64,000 bases of DNA. Origin: Streptacidiphilus carbonis (lineage in GTDB: Bacteria > Actinomycetota > Actinomycetes > Streptomycetales > Streptomycetaceae). How positions within the stretch are numbered: the stretch's first letter is position 1; each line of letters begins with the position of its first letter. The notes below the pieces were generated by a model that saw nothing but the letters and a program-made list of their open reading frames with translations, was not told where the DNA came from and did no database searches. Below, in pieces: positions 32,337 through 39,841 of the stretch. Position numbers and translations under genes: made by a program. The stretch covers positions 1 to 64,000 of the forward strand of contig NZ_BBPM01000005.1 in NCBI RefSeq assembly GCF_000787775.1, read 5' to 3'.

Positions 32337-34829
32337 GTGGAGCTTCGGGACTACCAGGTCGAACCGGTGTCGGATGTCATCCGGGAGTTGACGCTGCAAC
32401 CTGGCCGAGCCATGCCGCCGGACGGACTGCGGGCCCAGCTCATCGCCTCCCCCGGGACGGGGAAGACGATGATGGCGGCGTTCGTGGGCATGCGGATCGC
32501 GCCCAGGCATCCCGTTCTGGTGGAGGTGCCGACGCTCGATCTGCTGGGCCAGACGATCGAGACCTGGCGCGCCGCGGGGCGGGGTGGGCGAATGTACGCG
32601 GTGTGCTCCATGGCGGACCACGAGCCCGCCGCCGGGGTACTGTGCACCACCAGCTCCGAGCGGCTGGCCTACTGGCTCTCCCAGGTCCCGGACGGGGAGC
32701 CGGTGACGGTCTTCGGGACCTACGCCAGCCTGCCCACCGTCCTCGGAGTCCACAGCGGCGACTTCACCCCCTACGGCATCGCCCCGGCCCGGCCCTGGGC
32801 GCTGGTGGTCGTCGACGAGGCCCACAGGACCAGCGGCGCGGCGTCGAAGCCGTGGGCGGCGGTGCACGACAACCGGGCGCTGCCCGCTGTGGCCCGGCTC
32901 TACATGACCGCCACGCCGCGGGTGTGGAACGTCCCGCAGACCCTGGACACCGGCTCGGTGAGCGAGGAGCCGGAGCCTGGCTCCGCGTTGCGGGCGCTGC
33001 CCAGGGAACTGGCGATGTCCATGGACGACGAGGCCGTGTTCGGGAAGGTGGCGAACAGGTCGCTGACCCTGGCGCGCTGCCAGGACCTCGGGATCCTGGC
33101 GCGGTTTCAGCTCGTGGCCCTGGAGATCGCGGACCCGGTCCTGCACGCCATGCTGGAGGGCGACCAGGACTCGGCAGCCGAGGCGCGGCTGGCCGCTGTG
33201 CAGGTGGCGGTCCTGAAGGCCGTCGAGAGCCAGGGCCTGCAGAAGGTCATCACGTTCCACAACCGCATCGCCGAGGCGCAGGTCTTCGCTTCCACTCTTG
33301 CGAGCCGCGTCCACACCGACGACGGTCTTCGAGAAGCGTTCCCCCACGGGGTCTGGGCGCACTGGCTGTCCGGGGAGCACACGGGCCGTCACCGCCGCCG
33401 GGTGCTGGACGAGTTCGACCACGACCGGCCCGGCGGCCTGGAGCGTCCCGCCGTGCTGGCCAACAGCAAGGTCCTCACCGAGGGACTGGACACCCGGTCG
33501 GACTGCGTGGTGTTCACCAGTTCCAAGGGCAGCCTGGTCGACCTGATCCAGGCCATCGGCCGCGCCCTGCGCCAGCAGCCCGGTGCGGGCAAGGTCGCCT
33601 CCATCCTGGTGCCCACCGTCGTGGCCAGGGCCGCGACGGACTCGATCGAGCACGCCGCCACCACCAGCGACCTGCTGGCGGACCCCGGATTCGCGCCCCT
33701 GTTCGACATCCTCCAGGGGCTGCGCGCCTACGACAGCGCCCTCATCGAAGGCCTCGCCGTACCCCAACGACGCTCACGCACCCAGCAGGCCGACCCCTGG
33801 CGCGAGGACGACCAACCGGACCAGGAGCAGCCCGACAAAGCCGGGGAGGCGGGGCCGGCGGCGCCCCGCCTGGTGCTGGAGTTCGCCGGCGGCCTCCACT
33901 CGGCCGCCGAGGTGGCAGCCGCGATCCGGCTGCGGGTACTCAGCCCCGAGGCCCAGAGCTGGCTGCGGGGCTACGCGGCGGCCCGGCACTGGCACGCCAT
34001 CCATGGCAACCTCGCGGTCCCGACCAACGCCACCGAGCCCGGATCGGACTTTCCACTGGGCCGGTGGGTCACCTCCCAGCGGGCCGCCTACGCGGCCGAC
34101 GAACTGCTGCCCTCACGGGTGGAACGGCTCAACGACCTGGACATGCTGTGGTCCGCGCACGAGGCGGCATGGGACGCCGGCCTGGCCGCCGCCCGCGGCT
34201 ACGCCGCCACCCATGCCGCGGGTCTGGCCTGCCCCACAGCCGCACTGTTCGACGGGCACAAGGTGGGCCGGTGGCTCGCCGAACAGCGGGCCGCCGCCGG
34301 CGCCGGGACCCTGACCCAGGCACGGACCGCGCAACTGGAGGGCATCGACCCCTGGTGGAACCCGCCCTGGCCCATCCCCTGGCAGCGCAGCTTCCGCATC
34401 GCCCTGGCCCACGTCGAGAACGGCGGCACCCTCGCCGACCTCCTGGACATGCCCGAAGGCACGAAAATGTCCGGCGAGGACATCGGCACCTGGGCCCGGC
34501 AGCAGACGGCCCAGTGGCACCAGCTCCAGGAGCAGCGCCAGGAAATGCTCGGCTGGATCGGCTACACCGCGCCGGAGCAGCCCGTGGCGCCGACGGCGGC
34601 CCCGCGCAGCCAGACCGACCGGTTCAACGCCGCACTGGCGGCAGCCACTGCCTGGGCAGCCGAGCACGGCGGCACCATCGCCGATGTGAAGCGCAAGGAC
34701 GTGCAGCCCATGCCCGACACCGAGAAGCCCCTCGCCCTAGGGGTGTGGATCATGAACATGAGACAACGGGCTGTCAAGCTCAGCACCGAGCAGCGCGCCG
34801 CCCTGGACGCCCTCGGCATGCGCTGGTGA
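32337..34829 (+). CDS. SF2 (DEAD/DEAH) helicase with C-terminal helicase-associated repeats
   Basis: An 830-residue helicase. Motor motifs are Q-like MELRDYQVEPV, Walker A SPGTGKT (about 38-44), DEAH in VVVDEAHRTSG (about 160), TATPR (about 192), then domain 2 with KVITFHNRI, LANSKVLTEGLD and the arginine-finger motif QAIGRALRQ. After about residue 540 it carries several helicase-associated (HA, PF03457-like) repeats, each with a W--------A-----G-L-VP pattern (for example YAAARHWHAIHGNLAVPTNA). Such helicases are common as single genes in actinomycete accessory and terminal regions; the substrate is unknown. A GTG start and a terminator hairpin after the stop define a single-gene unit. Confidence 0.9.
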   Translation: MELRDYQVEPVSDVIRELTLQPGRAMPPDGLRAQLIASPGTGKTMMAAFVGMRIAPRHPVLVEVPTLDLLGQTIETWRAAGRGGRMYAVCSMADHEPAAGVLCTTSSERLAYWLSQVPDGEPVTVFGTYASLPTVLGVHSGDFTPYGIAPARPWALVVVDEAHRTSGAASKPWAAVHDNRALPAVARLYMTATPRVWNVPQTLDTGSVSEEPEPGSALRALPRELAMSMDDEAVFGKVANRSLTLARCQDLGILARFQLVALEIADPVLHAMLEGDQDSAAEARLAAVQVAVLKAVESQGLQKVITFHNRIAEAQVFASTLASRVHTDDGLREAFPHGVWAHWLSGEHTGRHRRRVLDEFDHDRPGGLERPAVLANSKVLTEGLDTRSDCVVFTSSKGSLVDLIQAIGRALRQQPGAGKVASILVPTVVARAATDSIEHAATTSDLLADPGFAPLFDILQGLRAYDSALIEGLAVPQRRSRTQQADPWREDDQPDQEQPDKAGEAGPAAPRLVLEFAGGLHSAAEVAAAIRLRVLSPEAQSWLRGYAAARHWHAIHGNLAVPTNATEPGSDFPLGRWVTSQRAAYAADELLPSRVERLNDLDMLWSAHEAAWDAGLAAARGYAATHAAGLACPTAALFDGHKVGRWLAEQRAAAGAGTLTQARTAQLEGIDPWWNPPWPIPWQRSFRIALAHVENGGTLADLLDMPEGTKMSGEDIGTWARQQTAQWHQLQEQRQEMLGWIGYTAPEQPVAPTAAPRSQTDRFNAALAAATAWAAEHGGTIADVKRKDVQPMPDTEKPLALGVWIMNMRQRAVKLSTEQRAALDALGMRW

Positions 34830-34894
34830 ACGACGGATAGCAGCTGGGTGCGCACCAGGCGATCGTCCTGCCGGGCTCGCATCCGAATGCGCTT

Positions 34895-34926
34895 GTGGGG
34901 GCCACCCGAGATCGGGTGGCCCCCAC
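34895..34926. terminator. Strong bidirectional terminator hairpin
   Basis: GTGGGGGCCACCCGA (34895-34909) pairs perfectly with TCGGGTGGCCCCCAC (34912-34926). It sits between the helicase stop and the convergent CsbD gene. Confidence 0.8.
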
Positions 34927-34946
34927 AGTCCGCTTCCGGCAGGCGG

Positions 34947-35120
34947 TCAGTCCTTCAGCGCGTCCTTGGCCTTCTCGACAGCCTGCTTGGCGTCGCCCTT
35001 GACCTGGTCGGCCTTGCCTTCGGCCTGCAGACGCTCGTTGCCCACGGCCTTGCCCGCTGACTCCTTCGCCTTGCCCTTGAGCTTGTCCGCGGTGTTCGCT
35101 GCCTTGTCGTCGGCGCCCAT
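34947..35120 (-). CDS. CsbD family stress protein
   Basis: A 57-residue protein read from the minus strand, starting MGADDKAANTADKLKGKAKE with GGAGACGACG before the ATG. The heptad-like K-x-K-G/A pattern and AVGNERLQAEGKADQVKGDA are the CsbD signature. CsbD proteins are general-stress-induced, highly charged and of unknown mechanism. It sits beside another small stress-type gene (35183-35353). Confidence 0.9.
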   Translation of the reverse strand: MGADDKAANTADKLKGKAKESAGKAVGNERLQAEGKADQVKGDAKQAVEKAKDALKD

Positions 35121-35182
35121 CGTCGTCTCCTTCGTCGTGGTGGGACAGAGTGCCTCGCTGATGAAACGTCAATTGCTACTGA

Positions 35183-35353
35183 CTACCAGCGGTACCAGCG
35201 TCCGCGAGGTCCGCCTGTTCCAGCTCCGCGGAACACGAAGCCCAGTGCCCATACGACCAGCACGATGACGGCGATCCACCACAGAATATGAACCGCGAAG
35301 CCCGCGCCGCCCAGGATCAGGGCGAGCAGCAGAACCAAGAGAAGTGCACCCAT
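35183..35353 (-). CDS. Small Lmo0937-like membrane protein
   Basis: A 56-residue protein with two hydrophobic helices (ALLLVLLLALILGGAGFAV and ILWWIAVIVLVVWALGFVFR) and a Gly/Arg/Trp tail. Length and pattern fit the Lmo0937 family, which is stress-induced in firmicutes and common beside CsbD. GGAGG lies nine bases before the ATG at 35353. It is 62 bp upstream of the CsbD gene on the same strand. Confidence 0.75.
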   Translation of the reverse strand: MGALLLVLLLALILGGAGFAVHILWWIAVIVLVVWALGFVFRGAGTGGPRGRWYRW

Positions 35354-35569
35354 AGTTATCATCCTCCTGACCAGCGCATGCCCCCGAACCGGTGACCCAT
35401 GCCAGCGGCCGATGGCACTTCTGGGTGCCGGCGGAGTGGCGGGCCGGCGCTGCGCGTCGGCGAGGATCAAGACGTCGCTGGGGTCGGGCGGAATTGACCC
35501 GCTGGCGAAACACCTACCGCCCAGAATCCCCTCCGGGCGCACCCGCCAGGGGCGATACCTTGCCGCCAT

Positions 35570-35995
35570 GTGCATTTCGACAGGCGACGCCCTGACCAGT
35601 TCTCCGACCACAGCATTGCCGTGTGCTGCTTCGACAACGCCGACGTGCAACTGGCCAAGCCTCTGCTGCTCTGGTACCCGCCCCTCGAACCGGACCGACT
35701 GACCCTGCCGGCCCTGGACAGCCACACCGGAGGGGTGCCGGACCTCGCCACCGAGGTGCCCGTGGACCACTGGGTCCTTCTCTCCACCGACCAGGCCCCC
35801 TCCGAGTGGGGCGCCCCTGTCGACTACCCGAAGGACATGCGCCACGGCCTGCGGACCTTCCTTCCGACCAGCGTCGTGGGCAGGTACTACGGCCCAGGTC
35901 ACGCTCTGCTCAACGGAGATTTCGCCATCGGCCACCACGAACTTCTCGCCGGCGACCTCGACCGGATCACCCGTGTCCAGCCGAACGCCCGCTGA
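35570..35995 (+). CDS. Hypothetical protein, 141 residues
   Basis: A GTG-start frame with strong codon bias. It has no signal peptide or membrane segment. Notable stretches are DADVQLAKPLLLWYPPLEPD-like text near residue 25 and YYGPGHALLNGDFAIGHHEL near the C-terminus. I recognise no family. It is convergent with the locus 2 propeller gene, from which a hairpin separates it. Confidence 0.5.
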   Translation: MHFDRRRPDQFSDHSIAVCCFDNADVQLAKPLLLWYPPLEPDRLTLPALDSHTGGVPDLATEVPVDHWVLLSTDQAPSEWGAPVDYPKDMRHGLRTFLPTSVVGRYYGPGHALLNGDFAIGHHELLAGDLDRITRVQPNAR

Positions 35996-36050
35996 GAAGC
36001 AGGATGCCGGCACCCGATGCTCCAGGAACTCGCCAGGGCGGGCCGCCCGG

Positions 36051-36095
36051 CCGACTCCTGGTGTCCGGGGTGTGCTCCGGGCACCAGGAGGTCGG
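36051..36095. terminator. Bidirectional terminator hairpin
   Basis: CTCCTGGTG (36055-36063) pairs with CACCAGGAG (36082-36090), extended by CCGA/TCGG with one bulge and an inner CCGG/CCGG pairing. It lies between two convergent stops. Confidence 0.65.
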
Positions 36096-36104
36096 ACGAC
36101 GGTC

Positions 36105-38105
36105 TCAGTCGATCTTGGTGATGGTCCAGAGCTGGGAGGAGGCCGAGGCGGTGGCCTCCTGGTCCAGGAGCGCGCCGTCGCCGGTCGAGGCCGCGACCAC
36201 GTTCAGGGCCAGCCCGGAGGCCCGGTTGACCACCTGGTAGTGTCCCGCGCCGGTGTCGGTCAGGGTCCACTGCTGGGTGGTGGCGCCGGAGGCAGGCTTC
36301 TGGACGACTGCGCTCCCGCTGGTTGCAGCGCCGTTGGAGTCGAGCAGGTCGCCCGAGGAGACGTCGGTGATGGTCCAGTAGGAGCCCACCTGGGTGAAGG
36401 TCCAGTACTGGTCGGGGTGGTTGACGTCGCGGTACTGGTCGGCCTGGGTTCCGTTGCCGGCGCCTGCCACTTCCGCGTACTTGCCGCTGTTCTCGTTGGC
36501 GATCACGAACTGGCCGGTGCTGAGGTCGGGGGCGGTGGTCTGGGTCAGGTTCCAGCGCTGGTCGGGGGCGGAGGTCAGGGCGGCCTGGGTGACCTGTTCG
36601 CCGGTCGACGTCTGTCCGTTGGCGTCGGTGGCCATCGTCAGCGCCAGGTCGCTGCGGCGGTTGGTGACGGTGTAGCCGCCGGCCGGTGACGGTTCGACTG
36701 ACCAGTCCTGTTCCGCCCCGCCGGTGGTGGTCCACTGGATGGCGCCCGTACCCGGGTTCAGGGAGCCGCCGGGCACGGCCAGGTACTTGCCGCTGAAGGT
36801 GTTCAGGATGCGGTAGTAGCCGTTGCTCTGGAGCAGGAACTGCCAGTTGTGGTCCGGCGTGCCGTTGTCGGCCGCCTGCACGACCGGGGCGCCCGAACTG
36901 CTGGTTGGTATGCCCAGGACCTGGGAGCTGAGCACGTTCTGGATTTTGTAGCCCGCGCCGGTGGAGATGCCGCCGCCGTAGTCGTCGATGCCGTACGTCA
37001 CCTGGTTGGTGCCGTTGGTGGTCAGCGTGCCGCCTCGGGTGACCAGCAGGCTCTTGCCGTCGGCGAGCGGGAGCAGGCCGCGGCTGTAGCCCGCGACGGT
37101 GTTGGAGAACATCCGGACCCAGGTCGTCCCGTAGTCGGTGCTCTCGTACAGCTGCTGGTCGCTGTAGGCCTGGACCACGATCGTGCCGTCCGGTCCACCG
37201 GTCGGCAGCCAGGTCACGTAGGGGTCGCCGTCGGGCTTGTGGTTGTCGGTGGTGACCAGTTGGACGCCGGTCGCCGAACCGAAGGCCTCGGGACTGGCGG
37301 CGATCTTGTAGTAGACGGGGCAGCCACCGGTGGGGGCGTTGCAGTACTCGTAGGTGAGGATGTACTGGCCGTTGCCCAGGCGGGCGACGATGGCCATGCC
37401 GGGGCGGGCGCTGTAGGCCGGGTAGGCGACGTCGTCGACCTCGGTGGACCAGTTCACACCGTCGGTGGTGGTGAAGTGGCTCAGCTTCTGGCCGTGGGCG
37501 GGGTCGCGCTGGTCCGAGATCCAGGCGATGAGCTTGTTGTCGGCCACCAGGAAGTACGGCTCCCAGACCGGTGTCTGGCCGTTGACGTCGACTGCGGAGC
37601 CGCCGGTGGCGATGGAGCTGGCGAAGCTCCAGGTGACGCCGCCGTCGGTGCTGGCATACATGTCGATCTTCGTCTTGGAGTTGTCCGACGGGATCGAGTC
37701 GCCGGCCGCGATGATCGTGCCGGCCGGATAGGACCCGATCGCCTGCGGGAGCTCGTAGAGCACTGGTTCGAGCTGGATGTTGTTCCAGCTGTTCACCTGG
37801 TCGTGGATGGTGGAGATCTGGGTCCAGGTGCCGCCGGAGTCCGTGCTGCGGTACACCGGCATGTCGTCGCCGGAGTACTGCTCGAAGGAGGCCAGCAGGG
37901 TGCCGTTGGCGTCCGTGCTGTGCTGGAGCCTGATGGCGTGCGCGTAGAGCGAGCCGTAGGAGGGAGCGCCGCTGGGCGGTGTCCACATCACGCCGCCGGT
38001 GTAGGTGACGGCGTTCGCCGGCTGGGTCGGGGCCGCGAGCGCGAGCAGCGCTGCGGTGGCGCCCAGGGCGGCGGCTCTGACCCGGGCGTTTCGCTTGCTG
38101 TGCAT
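36105..38105 (-). CDS. Secreted sialidase-like beta-propeller protein with two ricin-type lectin domains (locus 2)
   Basis: A 666-residue exported protein with a Sec signal ending PTQPANA (about residue 32). The propeller (about 35-375) shows Asp-box repeats VYRSTDSGGTWTQIS, MYASTDGGVTWSFAS and LYESTDYGTTWVRMF, plus WEPYFLVADNKLIAWISDQ. It is clearly related to the locus 1 protein (17354-19180) across this part. Two beta-trefoils follow (about 375-525 and 530-666) with QDWSVEPSPAGGYTVTNRRS, QYWTFTQVGSYWTITD and QQWTLTDTGAGHYQVVNRAS. It is therefore a carbohydrate-binding, probably polysaccharide-degrading protein of GH93/sialidase fold. A GCGC-centred operator lies about 137 bp upstream. Confidence 0.82.
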   Translation of the reverse strand: MHSKRNARVRAAALGATAALLALAAPTQPANAVTYTGGVMWTPPSGAPSYGSLYAHAIRLQHSTDANGTLLASFEQYSGDDMPVYRSTDSGGTWTQISTIHDQVNSWNNIQLEPVLYELPQAIGSYPAGTIIAAGDSIPSDNSKTKIDMYASTDGGVTWSFASSIATGGSAVDVNGQTPVWEPYFLVADNKLIAWISDQRDPAHGQKLSHFTTTDGVNWSTEVDDVAYPAYSARPGMAIVARLGNGQYILTYEYCNAPTGGCPVYYKIAASPEAFGSATGVQLVTTDNHKPDGDPYVTWLPTGGPDGTIVVQAYSDQQLYESTDYGTTWVRMFSNTVAGYSRGLLPLADGKSLLVTRGGTLTTNGTNQVTYGIDDYGGGISTGAGYKIQNVLSSQVLGIPTSSSGAPVVQAADNGTPDHNWQFLLQSNGYYRILNTFSGKYLAVPGGSLNPGTGAIQWTTTGGAEQDWSVEPSPAGGYTVTNRRSDLALTMATDANGQTSTGEQVTQAALTSAPDQRWNLTQTTAPDLSTGQFVIANENSGKYAEVAGAGNGTQADQYRDVNHPDQYWTFTQVGSYWTITDVSSGDLLDSNGAATSGSAVVQKPASGATTQQWTLTDTGAGHYQVVNRASGLALNVVAASTGDGALLDQEATASASSQLWTITKID

Positions 38106-38241
38106 GGTTGGAACTCCCTCGCCTGTGAGAGAAGGGGAACGGGCGCGCCGGTGGCAGCCGTCGGGGATACCGGACGGCGGTGGAAGGGCGCGTGGGGGTG
38201 GTGAAATCAGCCGCTGCAGCGGGGTACGGGGTGGCACACTG

Positions 38242-38257
38242 ATTGATGCGCTTCAAT
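38242..38257. promoter_or_regulatory. LacI-type operator ATTGATGCGCTTCAAT upstream of the propeller gene
   Basis: A 16-bp near-palindrome with one mismatch, sharing the TTGA-GCGCTTCAA core with the perfect site at 39806-39821. It is placed to control the secreted protein gene at 36105-38105. Confidence 0.65.
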
Positions 38258-38481
38258 CTGTGAGGCGATGCGAGACTGGCATGGCACCGGGTCGGCGTCA
38301 AGAGACTGCGCATACGTCCGCATTCGTCGGGGCGGCTCCGGGCCCGCGGGTCGGTCCGGCGCCGTGGCACCGGCCGGCGGCGCGATGTCCCTTGTTCCGC
38401 GTACGGAGCGGCCCCAGTGCTCCTACCTGCACCGGCTGTTCGCCGGTCCGCGGTCGGCCCGAAAGTCGTCGCGCCTGATGA

Positions 38482-38495
38482 TTAGAGCGCTTTAA
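38482..38495. promoter_or_regulatory. LacI-type operator TTAGAGCGCTTTAA upstream of the regulator gene
   Basis: A 14-bp near-palindrome (one mismatch) with the same AGCGCT centre, 84 bp ahead of the regulator's start. It is probably for autoregulation. Confidence 0.55.
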
Positions 38496-38578
38496 CCGGG
38501 ATCATGTATGGTTCCGACTGCAGTTGGGCCACAGCTGTCGTATGCAGGACCGAACGATCCCGGAGGGCCAGGAGCACC

Positions 38579-39622
38579 GTGGCGACCCCACGTCCGCGAA
38601 CACAGGGGCATGCCGGTCCGAGCATGCAGGATGTCGCCGCGACCGCCGGCGTCTCGCTCGGCACCGTTTCCAACGTGCTCAACCACCCGGCCAAGGTCAG
38701 TCCGGCGACGACCCAGCGGGTCCGCGACGCCATAGCCGCACTCGGCTTCGTACGCAACGACGCGGCCCGGTCCCTGGCCTCCGGGTCGAACAGCAGCGTC
38801 GGGATGGTCCTTGCCGATGTCGAGAACTCACTGTTCATCGACATGGCCTACGGCGCCCAGGAGGCAGCCCGCGCCGAGGGCCTGAAGCTTCTGCTGGCCA
38901 ACGCCGTCTGTGACATGCAGTTCCAGGACGAGTACCTCGACCTGTTCGACGAGTCGCGGGTGACCGGGGTCCTGCTGGCTCCCATGCAGGACTCCAGCGC
39001 GGGCATCGCCCGGATGCGCGCCCACGGGCGGCAGATCGTGCTGCTCAACTACGCACCCAGGCCCGGTACGTGCTGCTCGGTGCTGGTGAACAACGAGAAC
39101 GTCGGCTATCTGGCGGCTCGGCACCTGATCGATGCGGGGTGCACCAGGCTCGCCTATGTCAGCGCCCACGGTGACTACCAGCCCGTGCAGGACCGGCGCA
39201 GGGGGGTGCGGGCAGCGGTGGAGGAGGCCGGTCCGGGCGTCTCCCTGGAGGAGATCGACAGCGGCGGACTGACCACCGCGCACGGGCACGGGACCGGTCG
39301 GAAGCTGGCGCGGCGCTCCGCCGACGCGCTGCCGGACGGGCTGGTGGCGGTCACCGACGAGTTGGCCGTGGGCATCATCCACGAGCTGCACACCGTCGCG
39401 GGCATCAGTGTTCCCGGGCAGGTGGCGGTGGTGGGGTGCGAGAACAATCGCACCGCAGGCTCGGCCGACGTGCCGCTCACCGTGGTGGACTCCCCCGGCC
39501 GACTCATGGGCCAGGCGGCGATGCGCCTGCTGCTGGAGGAGGTCTCGGCGGGCGACCGGCATCGGCACGCCACCGTCGTGCTCGAGCCCGAACTTGTGGT
39601 CCGGTCGAGCACACCTCGCTGA
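38579..39622 (+). CDS. LacI family transcriptional regulator (locus 2)
   Basis: A 347-residue regulator. The HTH and hinge are MQDVAATAGVSLGTVSNVLN then VRDAIAALGFVRNDAARSLA. The ligand domain carries GMVLADVENSLFIDMAYGAQ, VNNENVGYLAARHLIDAGCT and VVGCENN. The GTG at 38579, with GGAG four bases upstream, is preferred over an ATG 25 codons earlier that lies between the operator and the HTH. It is divergent from the propeller gene and precedes the importer genes. Three matching palindromes in its own and neighbouring promoters make it the likely local repressor. Confidence 0.9.
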   Translation: MATPRPRTQGHAGPSMQDVAATAGVSLGTVSNVLNHPAKVSPATTQRVRDAIAALGFVRNDAARSLASGSNSSVGMVLADVENSLFIDMAYGAQEAARAEGLKLLLANAVCDMQFQDEYLDLFDESRVTGVLLAPMQDSSAGIARMRAHGRQIVLLNYAPRPGTCCSVLVNNENVGYLAARHLIDAGCTRLAYVSAHGDYQPVQDRRRGVRAAVEEAGPGVSLEEIDSGGLTTAHGHGTGRKLARRSADALPDGLVAVTDELAVGIIHELHTVAGISVPGQVAVVGCENNRTAGSADVPLTVVDSPGRLMGQAAMRLLLEEVSAGDRHRHATVVLEPELVVRSSTPR

Positions 39623-39765
39623 CCGGACGCGTTCCAGCACCGGACGCGCGCCCTCGACCGGACCTCTTCTGAGCAGGCACGTTCCATGCAGCCGTGGCAC
39701 CCGGCAGGGTTCGCCACGGCTTTCGCACGCCTTGGCGACGATGCGGAAACATTCATGAATCGCCC

Positions 39766-39795
39766 TTGACATCCCAATGAAGCGGGACATAGGTT
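39766..39795 (+). promoter_or_regulatory. Promoter of the locus 2 transport operon
   Basis: TTGACA (39766-39771) and TAGGTT (39790-39795) are spaced by 18 bp, 10 bp upstream of the perfect operator. Confidence 0.6.
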
Positions 39796-39805
39796 CCGGA
39801 CATCA

Positions 39806-39821
39806 TTTGAAGCGCTTCAAA
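39806..39821. promoter_or_regulatory. LacI-type operator TTTGAAGCGCTTCAAA
   Basis: A perfect 16-bp palindrome placed at the expected transcription start, just downstream of the -10 hexamer and 20 bp before the binding-protein gene. It is a classic roadblock/repression position. Confidence 0.8.
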
Positions 39822-39841
39822 GCGCTGGCAGAGGAGTGACC

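Noticed and set aside
32337-34829. Type I or III restriction subunit or defence-island helicase
   Set aside because: No methyltransferase, specificity or nuclease partner lies nearby, and the C-terminal HA repeats fit a different helicase group.
36105-38105. True sialidase (neuraminidase) assignment
   Set aside because: Asp boxes show the fold only; no sialic-acid genes are present and the neighbours point to plant-type glycans.
35899-38370. Minus-strand open frame of over 800 codons overlapping the propeller gene
   Set aside because: It is a +1 shadow with low-complexity Arg/Gln/Pro content; the 36105-38105 frame carries signal peptide, propeller and lectin motifs.
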